34,588 nt of DNA, taken from Gammaproteobacteria bacterium (GTDB taxonomy: Bacteria > Pseudomonadota > Gammaproteobacteria > DRLM01). The translations under genes and the position numbers were made by a program. The notes beneath the pieces are model-generated. The model had not been told where the DNA came from, searched no databases, and saw nothing but the letters and a program-made list of their open reading frames with translations. Of the stretch, positions 25,912 to 34,588 are shown one piece after another. Each line of letters begins with the position of its first letter. The first letter of the stretch is position 1. The stretch covers positions 1 to 34,588 of the forward strand of contig JAHFRV010000034.1 in assembly GCA_023266095.1 (NCBI GenBank), given 5' to 3'.

Positions 25912-26060
25912 CGCTCAGATAATTCAGGCGTCACAGTCCACGTTCATTCATACGGCTTCCTCGACGAAGAACGAGGGTAAAGCCCCCGATCCCGAGATGC
26001 GGCAGACCCAGTAAAAGCCAGAGGGGTACGGCGGTCTGAGGGCTGAAGTCCATTGAGTAA

Positions 26061-27758
<1,698 letters not shown>

Positions 27759-27763
27759 TCACC

Positions 27764-28600
27764 ATGAAGCTCTGTGACTTCACCGTGGGTCTCGACCGCC
27801 CACTGTTCCTGATCGCCGGTCCCTGCGTCATCGAGAGCGAGGCCCTGGCATTCGAAACGGCGGGCATGCTCAAGGAGATCACCGGTAAATTGGGCATCCC
27901 GTTTATTTATAAATCGTCCTTCGACAAAGCCAACCGCACCTCGATGACGAGCTTCCGCGGCCCCGGCCTGGAAGGCGGTTTGAAGATATTGGAGAAGGTC
28001 AAACAGCAACTGAAGGTGCCGGTGCTCACCGACGTGCACGAGGATACACCGCTCGAAGAAGTCGCGTCGGTAGTGGACGTGTTGCAGACGCCGGCGTTTT
28101 TGTGCCGCCAGACCAATTTCATTCAAAATGTCGCGCGCCAGGGTAAGCCGGTCAATATCAAAAAGGGCCAGTTTCTCGCGCCGTGGGATATGAAGCACGT
28201 TGCGGAAAAGGCCAAAGCGGTCGGTAATCAGCAGATCATGGTCTGCGAGCGCGGCGTATCCTTCGGCTACAATAATCTGGTGTCGGACATGCGTTCCTTA
28301 GCGGTGATGCGTGACACCGGTTGTCCGGTGGTATTCGACGCCACTCATTCGGTGCAATTGCCCGGCGGTGCCGGCGGCAAGTCGGGTGGTCAGCGCGAAT
28401 TCGTGCCGGTGCTGGCGCGTTCCGCGGTAGCGGCCGGTGTGGCCGGTGTGTTCATGGAGACCCATCCCGATCCGGATAAAGCGCTCAGCGACGGTCCCAA
28501 CGCCTGGCCGCTGGGACGCATGGAAGAATTGTTGTCGGTGTTGAAAGAGCTCGATCAGATCGTCAAGGCGCGCGGTTTCGCGGAAGCGGGTTTGAATTGA
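27764..28600 (+). CDS. kdsA: 3-deoxy-8-phosphooctulonate (Kdo-8-P) synthase
   Basis: KdsA joins phosphoenolpyruvate and arabinose-5-phosphate in Kdo synthesis for lipopolysaccharide. The protein has 278 residues. Family signatures are [33 protein letters not shown], the [10 protein letters not shown] segment and [13 protein letters not shown] 27764 has GGGAG about nine bases upstream; the frame stays open into pyrG but the family starts here. The pyrG-kdsA-eno order is common outside enterics. Confidence 0.97.
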   Translation: MKLCDFTVGLDRPLFLIAGPCVIESEALAFETAGMLKEITGKLGIPFIYKSSFDKANRTSMTSFRGPGLEGGLKILEKVKQQLKVPVLTDVHEDTPLEEVASVVDVLQTPAFLCRQTNFIQNVARQGKPVNIKKGQFLAPWDMKHVAEKAKAVGNQQIMVCERGVSFGYNNLVSDMRSLAVMRDTGCPVVFDATHSVQLPGGAGGKSGGQREFVPVLARSAVAAGVAGVFMETHPDPDKALSDGPNAWPLGRMEELLSVLKELDQIVKARGFAEAGLN

Positions 28601-30316
<1,716 letters not shown>

Positions 30317-30334
30317 ACCGCTGCTTGCTGCGGA

Positions 30335-30371
30335 CTCCCCGCCGCGTTAAAGTGACGCGAACCCGGGGAGG
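30335..30371 (+). promoter_or_regulatory. Hairpin covering the ftsB ribosome-binding site
   Basis: CTCCCC (30335-30340) pairs with GGGGAG (30365-30370); inside, CGCGT (30343-30347) pairs with ACGCG (30355-30359) over a seven-base loop. The right arm is the purine-rich GGGGAGG that would serve as ribosome site for ATG 30384. Folding would hide it. No T-run follows, so termination is less likely than translational control. Confidence 0.45.
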
Positions 30372-30383
30372 CCGCCAATCGCA

Positions 30384-30656
30384 ATGAAGTGGATCGTCTT
30401 AACGCTCAGCGTGCTGCTGGTGCTGCTGCAAGTTAAATTATGGGTGGGCGGCGGCAGCTTCGCCGAGGTGTATCAACTGCACCGCGCCATCGCAGCCCAG
30501 GAAAAGGAAAACGCCGCGCTCAAGGAGCGCAACCTGGCGCTGGATGCGGAAGTCACCGACCTCAAGCACGGCATGGACGCGGTGGAAGAACGTGCCCGCC
30601 TCGAATTGGGTATGGTCAAACACAATGAAAGTTTTTTCCGGGTCATCGACCGGTGA
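30384..30656 (+). CDS. ftsB: Cell division protein FtsB
   Basis: FtsB forms the FtsQLB complex that activates septal peptidoglycan synthesis. The protein has 90 residues: one N-terminal membrane helix (about 3-21) followed by a periplasmic coiled coil (about 30-70, rich in Glu, Lys and Leu heptads) and the conserved ERARLELGMVKHNESFFRV tail. The size and the position between eno and ispD match the family. The ribosome site is distant (12 bases) and may be sequestered by a hairpin. Confidence 0.95.
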   Translation: MKWIVLTLSVLLVLLQVKLWVGGGSFAEVYQLHRAIAAQEKENAALKERNLALDAEVTDLKHGMDAVEERARLELGMVKHNESFFRVIDR

Positions 30657-30705
30657 ATCGATTTTCGCTCCGGCCCGCCTGCTGAACATCACGCCAGACT
30701 GAACC

Positions 30706-31428
30706 GTGTCTCCGCACCGACATTCCACTGTAACGCGTTTCTGGGTAGTGATCCCCGCCGCGGGGATCGGTAGCCGCATGGGCGCCGCCTTGCCCAAACA
30801 ATATCTCCCTTTGTCCGGCACAACGGTGTTGGAGCATACGGTGCAGCGTGTCGCCCGTCATCCGCTCATCCAGGGGGTGCTGGTGGTGGTCGCGCCCGGC
30901 GATCAATACATTCACCATTTGCGGTTGCCGGAATCGAAAACCGAGCTGATCATGGCCGGGGGCGATGAACGCTGTCATTCGGTGTTCAATGGATTGAACG
31001 TTCTGGCGGAACAGGCCGCCGCCGACGATTGGGTGTTGGTGCACGATGCGGCGCGGCCCTGCCTGCGCGCAGCGGACATCACTCGGCTCATCGATGAGTT
31101 GCGCGATCATCCGGTCGGCGGGCTGCTGGGTTTGCCGGTGACGGATACCATGAAGCGCACCGACCGCGACGCTAATGTGCTGGAGACCGTGCAGCGCGAT
31201 GGCCTGTGGCGCGCGCTCACCCCGCAGATGTTTCGTCTCGGATTGCTGCGCAGCGCATTGGAACAGGCGTTGAGTAAAGGCTTGCTGGTTACGGACGAAG
31301 CGCAGGCGGTGGAGGCGGCGGGTTATGCGCCGCGTATGGTGGAAGGCCACGCCGACAATATTAAAATCACCCGCCCGCAGGACTTGGCTTTGGCGGAATT
31401 GTATTTGCAACAACAGGAGTCCGCCTGA
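30706..31428 (+). CDS. ispD: 2-C-methyl-D-erythritol 4-phosphate cytidylyltransferase
   Basis: IspD forms CDP-methylerythritol in the non-mevalonate isoprenoid pathway. The 240-residue protein shows the nucleotide-binding [20 protein letters not shown], the VHDAARPC motif and the C-terminal [11 protein letters not shown]. The GTG start at 30706 has no strong ribosome site, and no ATG lies between it and the conserved core, so the exact start is the least certain part. The stop overlaps the ispF start (TGATG). Confidence 0.95.
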   Translation: MSPHRHSTVTRFWVVIPAAGIGSRMGAALPKQYLPLSGTTVLEHTVQRVARHPLIQGVLVVVAPGDQYIHHLRLPESKTELIMAGGDERCHSVFNGLNVLAEQAAADDWVLVHDAARPCLRAADITRLIDELRDHPVGGLLGLPVTDTMKRTDRDANVLETVQRDGLWRALTPQMFRLGLLRSALEQALSKGLLVTDEAQAVEAAGYAPRMVEGHADNIKITRPQDLALAELYLQQQESA

Positions 31429-31904
31429 TGCGTATCGGTCACGGTTACGATGCCCACCGTTTCGGCCCCGGCCGCCCCCTGGTGCTGGGCGGCGTTACCA
31501 TTCCATACGAGCGGGGCCTGCTCGCCCACTCCGACGGTGATGTATTGATCCACGCTTTGTGCGACGCCTTGCTGGGCGCCGCGACCCTCGGCGATATCGG
31601 CCGCCACTTTCCCGATAGCAGCAAGGATTATGAAAACATCGACAGCCGCATTCTATTGCGCAAGGTCGCCATCTTAGTGCGCGAGCAAGCGTTGCGGGTC
31701 GGCAATGTCGATATCACCGTCGTCGCGCAACACCCGAAATTAATGCCTTATGTGCCGGCGATGCGCCAATGTCTTGCCGCCGATCTGGCGCTGAATCAAG
31801 GCCAAGTGAACATCAAAGCCACCACCACCGAAGGCATGGGTTTCACCGGCCGCGGTGAAGGCATCGCCGCCCATGCGGTGGGCTTGCTTCTGCCGGCCGC
31901 CTAA
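31428..31904 (+). CDS. ispF: 2-C-methyl-D-erythritol 2,4-cyclodiphosphate synthase
   Basis: IspF cyclises the CDP-derived intermediate of the isoprenoid pathway. The protein has 158 residues. The metal ligands Asp8, His10 (GYDAHRF) and His42 ([10 protein letters not shown]) are present, as are GDIGRHFPD and the C-terminal [17 protein letters not shown]. Translation is coupled to ispD through TGATG. truD starts 23 bases after the stop. Confidence 0.97.
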   Translation: MRIGHGYDAHRFGPGRPLVLGGVTIPYERGLLAHSDGDVLIHALCDALLGAATLGDIGRHFPDSSKDYENIDSRILLRKVAILVREQALRVGNVDITVVAQHPKLMPYVPAMRQCLAADLALNQGQVNIKATTTEGMGFTGRGEGIAAHAVGLLLPAA

Positions 31905-31927
31905 TAAACTTTGAATTGGTTTCCACC

Positions 31928-32968
31928 ATGAATGCCGTACCTGAATTGCCTTATGCCTACGGCGTGCCGTCGCTCAGCGGTGTGTTGCGCGCGCGGCCGG
32001 AAGATTTCGTGGTCGACGAGCTGTTGGGTTTCGCGCCCTCCGGCGCCGGCGATCATGTCTTGTTGCAGGTGCGCAAGCGAGGCATGAATACGCCCGATGT
32101 GGCGCGTCTCATCGCGCGTCATGCCAAGGTGCCCTTGCGCGACATCGGTTATGCCGGACTAAAAGATCGTCATGCCGTCACCAGCCAATGGTTTTCAGTG
32201 CCCTTGCCGGGCAAGTCGGATCCCGATTGGGCGTTATTGAACAGCGAGCGGCTCACGGTGTTGGCGGCGCAGCGGCATCACCGCAAGCTGCGGCGCGGTG
32301 CCTTGAACGGCAACCGTTTCAGTCTCATGGTGCGCGAGCTGCACGGCGAGACCGCTGAGCTGCCGGTACGGATTCAACGTATCCTCGATGGAGGCGTGCC
32401 CAATTATTTCGGCGAACAACGTTTCGGCCATGACAACGTCAATCGCGCGCGGCAAATGCTGGCGGGAACCCTACAGATACGTGATCGCTTCGAACGCGGC
32501 ATTTACCTTTCAGCCTTGCGTTCGCACTTGTTCAACACGGTGCTGGCCCAACGGGTGTTGGATGGGACATGGTGCCGCGCCGTGGCCGGTGATGTGATGA
32601 TGCTGGAAGGTACGCGCAGTTTTTTCGTGGCCGAGACGGTGGATGAGGCGGTGCTGCGCCGCATCGCCGAACATGACATCCATCCCAGCGGTCCATTGTG
32701 GGGGCGCGGTGAATCAGCGAGCCGCGCGGAAGCACACCGTATCGAAGAAACGGCGTTGAGCCCATGGTCCGCAGATTGTGCGGTCTTGGCGCGTGAAGGT
32801 TTGGAGATGGAGCGGCGCAGCTTACGCTTGGTGCCGCGGCATGTCGAATGGGAGCAGGACGATAACATATTGCACTTCCGTTTCGATTTACCCGCCGGTT
32901 GTTATGCGACCGTGGTGATGCGCGAGCTGGTGAACAGCGATGCGGCTGACCGCGCCGCGCCGCTCTGA
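31928..32968 (+). CDS. truD: tRNA pseudouridine(13) synthase
   Basis: TruD modifies U13 of tRNA-Glu. The protein has 346 residues. The catalytic aspartate is Asp80 in GYAGLKDRHAVTSQ, the same position as in E. coli, and PNYFGEQRFG and the insertion domain are intact. I prefer ATG 31928 to the in-frame TTG at 31916, because the family N terminus starts near here. In many relatives surE, pcm, nlpD and rpoS follow; here dnaE follows after a repeat-bearing gap. Confidence 0.95.
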   Translation: MNAVPELPYAYGVPSLSGVLRARPEDFVVDELLGFAPSGAGDHVLLQVRKRGMNTPDVARLIARHAKVPLRDIGYAGLKDRHAVTSQWFSVPLPGKSDPDWALLNSERLTVLAAQRHHRKLRRGALNGNRFSLMVRELHGETAELPVRIQRILDGGVPNYFGEQRFGHDNVNRARQMLAGTLQIRDRFERGIYLSALRSHLFNTVLAQRVLDGTWCRAVAGDVMMLEGTRSFFVAETVDEAVLRRIAEHDIHPSGPLWGRGESASRAEAHRIEETALSPWSADCAVLAREGLEMERRSLRLVPRHVEWEQDDNILHFRFDLPAGCYATVVMRELVNSDAADRAAPL

Positions 32969-32991
32969 CGGAAATATTTCATTCCTGTAGG

Positions 32992-33007
32992 CCGCGACTT
33001 GTCGCGG
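32992..33007. repeat. REP-like stem-loop between truD and dnaE
   Basis: CCGCGAC (32992-32998) and GTCGCGG (33001-33007) form a perfect seven-base inverted repeat around TT, preceded by TGTAG and followed by another TCGCGA. This form resembles short palindromic REP elements of gammaproteobacteria. It could also stop the truD transcript, but no T-run follows. Confidence 0.4.
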
Positions 33008-33116
33008 AGTCGCGAAGGTGGGAATGTAGCCCAGCTGGAATTCATGAGTGAGTGACGTTCTCGACCGCCGCGCCGAATCGCCGCTTGTCAACGTCGCGGC
33101 GCGGGGAGGGCTGGGC

Positions 33117-33122
33117 TAGAAT
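33117..33122 (+). promoter_or_regulatory. Possible -10 box of dnaE
   Basis: TAGAAT differs from the consensus in one base and ends seven bases before the dnaE ATG, so a transcript starting from it would have almost no leader. No -35 is seen at normal spacing; TTGTCA at 33085-33090 is 26 bases away. Confidence 0.35.
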
Positions 33123-33129
33123 AGCCGCT

Positions 33130-34588
33130 ATGAATCCCAGCTTCGTCCATCTTCGCGTTCACACGGAATATTCCCTGGTCAACGGCATCGTGCGCGTCAA
33201 GCCGCTGGTGGCAGCCTGCGCGGCGGCGGGCCTGCCGGCGGTGGCGGTGACCGACCAGGGCAATCTGTTCGCCATGGTGAAGTTTTACAAGGCCGCGCTG
33301 GCGGCCGGGGTGAAGCCCATCGTCGGCGTCGATCTGTGGCAACACAATGATGCGGACCCCAATCAGCCCACTCGGCTGGTGCTGCTGTGTCAAAACCGCG
33401 AGGGTTATCTCAATCTCACCCGATTGATTTCGCGGAGTTACATCGAAGGCCAGGAACGCGGCGTGCCCATGATCCGCAAGTCCTGGTTGAGCGGCGCCAG
33501 CGCGGGCCTGATCGCCCTTGCCGGCAAGGCGGCCGATGTCGGGCAAGCCTTGCTGGCAGGCAGCCGCGCCGCCGCCGAGGCGGCTTTGGCGGATTGGATG
33601 ACGCTGTTCCCCGAGCGTTTTTATTTGGAAGTACAGCGCACCGGCCGGCCGCAGGACGAGGAGTATCTCCACGAGGCGGTGGCCTTGGCCACCGCCGAGG
33701 GCGTACCCCTGGTCGCCACCAACGACGTGCATTTTTTAAAGCGCGAGGACTACGACGCCCACGAGGCGCGGGTATGCATACACGACGGCCGCACCCTCGA
33801 CGACCCGCGTCGGCCGCGGCTGTATTCCGAGCAGCAGTATCTGCGCTCGCCGCAGGAGATGGCGGAGTTGTTCGCCGACCTGCCCGAAGCCTTGGAAAAC
33901 AGTGTCGAGATCGCCCGGCGCTGCAATCTGCAACTCAAGCTCGGCGAGGCCGTGCTGCCGGAATTTCCGATACCGGCGGGTATGACCACCGATGAGTACT
34001 TCCGCCAGCAGGCGCGCGAGGGGCTGGAGCGCCGGCTGCTGGTGTTGTTCCCCCAATCTTACGAAGCCGCGGCCGAAGGTCGCGCTAACTCCCTCTCTCC
34101 CGCCGGGCGTGGAGAACGAGGCGAAGAGAGCGCAGCCGTCGGGGTGAGGGCACTCGGAAGAGCAAGGACAGCTGAGGGCCCACCCACGGCCCCCGACTTT
34201 GCCATCCAACGCAACCCCTATGACGAGCGTCTTGAGACCGAACTCGGTGTCATCACCCAGATGGGTTTTCCCGGCTACTTTCTGATCGTCGCCGATTTCA
34301 TCCGCTGGGCGAAGAACAACGATGTGCCGGTGGGGCCGGGGCGCGGCTCGGGCGCGGGTTCGTTAGTAGCGTATGCGCTGGACATTACCGATTTAGACCC
34401 AATGCGTTACGATCTTTTATTCGAGCGCTTTTTGAATCCGGAACGCGTCTCCATGCCCGACTTCGACGTCGATTTCTGTATGGACGGCCGTGACCGGGTG
34501 ATCGACTATGTGGTGCAGCGTTACGGCCGCGAGCGGGTGTCGCAAATCATCACTTACGGCTCGATGGCGGCCAAGGCGGTGGTGCGTG
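33130..34588 (+). CDS. dnaE: DNA polymerase III alpha subunit (3' partial)
   Basis: This is the replicative polymerase subunit; 486 residues are visible and the frame runs off the window. The PHP domain begins [15 protein letters not shown]. Further matches to E. coli DnaE are [58 protein letters not shown] and [13 protein letters not shown], the last carrying two catalytic aspartates. The start is ATG 33130; there is no ribosome site at normal distance (GGGGAGGG lies 19 bases away). Between Pro308 (of LFP) and Tyr364 (of YDERLE) there are 55 residues where E. coli has 11, with low-complexity, repeat-like DNA. The frame stays open through this insertion. Confidence 0.97.
   Translation, partial: MNPSFVHLRVHTEYSLVNGIVRVKPLVAACAAAGLPAVAVTDQGNLFAMVKFYKAALAAGVKPIVGVDLWQHNDADPNQPTRLVLLCQNREGYLNLTRLISRSYIEGQERGVPMIRKSWLSGASAGLIALAGKAADVGQALLAGSRAAAEAALADWMTLFPERFYLEVQRTGRPQDEEYLHEAVALATAEGVPLVATNDVHFLKREDYDAHEARVCIHDGRTLDDPRRPRLYSEQQYLRSPQEMAELFADLPEALENSVEIARRCNLQLKLGEAVLPEFPIPAGMTTDEYFRQQAREGLERRLLVLFPQSYEAAAEGRANSLSPAGRGERGEESAAVGVRALGRARTAEGPPTAPDFAIQRNPYDERLETELGVITQMGFPGYFLIVADFIRWAKNNDVPVGPGRGSGAGSLVAYALDITDLDPMRYDLLFERFLNPERVSMPDFDVDFCMDGRDRVIDYVVQRYGRERVSQIITYGSMAAKAVVR
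34078..34191 (+). repeat. Repeat-like in-frame insertion within dnaE
   Basis: This stretch corresponds to the extra residues of DnaE. It has CTCCCTCTCTCCCG near its left end, AGAGAG in the middle, and GGGGTGAGGGC near its right part. CTCTCT and AGAGAG are complementary, as are CCCTC and GAGGG. The pattern resembles the palindromic CCCTCTCCC...GGGTGAGGG repeats dispersed in many proteobacterial genomes. Boundaries are approximate. No second copy is seen in this window. Confidence 0.5.

Noticed and set aside
25931-26052. Minus-strand reading TAVPLWLLLGLPHLG ending in RRGSRMNERGL, which recalls a PEP-CTERM/VPLPA sorting tail.
   Set aside because: The PA residues of the motif are missing, there is no upstream protein, and the frame runs into pyrG antisense; probably chance.
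33387-33995. A 202-codon plus-strand frame inside dnaE.
   Set aside because: It is the +1 shadow of dnaE, rich in Arg and Gly; the dnaE frame itself matches E. coli DnaE throughout.

Overview
The window looks like a chromosomal segment of a free-living, GC-rich gammaproteobacterium outside the enterics. Two blocks of housekeeping genes support this: truA-trpF-trpB-trpA-accD-folC-dedD, and pyrG-kdsA-eno-ftsB-ispD-ispF-truD, which is the order known from Pseudomonas-like and Chromatiales-like genomes. The aas-lplT pair and kdsA (Kdo, so lipopolysaccharide) indicate a Gram-negative envelope. I cannot place it below class level from sequence alone.

Layout. (1) 1-9526 is accessory. A very large YD-repeat/RHS protein, open at the window's left edge, carries its RHS core in the middle and about 1000 further residues of Ig-like and carbohydrate-binding-like modules. 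It converges on a four-gene minus-strand operon (9110 to 5268) whose genes all overlap by 4 bases: a membrane protein of unknown function, a GH17-like beta-glucanase or transglycosylase, a membrane-anchored unknown, and a cellulose/curdlan-synthase-like GT2. Together these suggest synthesis, remodelling and perhaps binding of a beta-glucan. (2) 9527-13225 holds a Pat-type protein acetyltransferase divergent from an HDAC-like deacetylase, a plausible reversible lysine-acetylation pair. (3) 13546-19910 is the tRNA modification, tryptophan, malonyl-CoA and folate block with a SPOR-domain protein. (4) 19911-20927 is a decay zone around a tRNA-Ser(CGA) gene, with an integrase N-terminal stub and two broken minus-strand gene remnants. 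(5) 20928-22432 is yebB divergent from an XRE-type regulator. (6) 22586-25911 is the lysophospholipid recycling pair aas-lplT. (7) 26124-32968 covers CTP, Kdo, glycolysis, cell division, isoprenoid and tRNA pseudouridine genes. (8) 33130 to the end is the 5' part of dnaE, running off the window.

The points most worth a second look are: an in-frame, repeat-like insertion of about 44 residues in DnaE relative to E. coli; the unusual RHS protein, with an AT-rich exchangeable cassette that encodes a likely permuted papain-like domain; the overlapping GH17/GT2 operon beside it; and the tRNA-Ser integration scar. G+C figures quoted here are hand counts over the stated bases.
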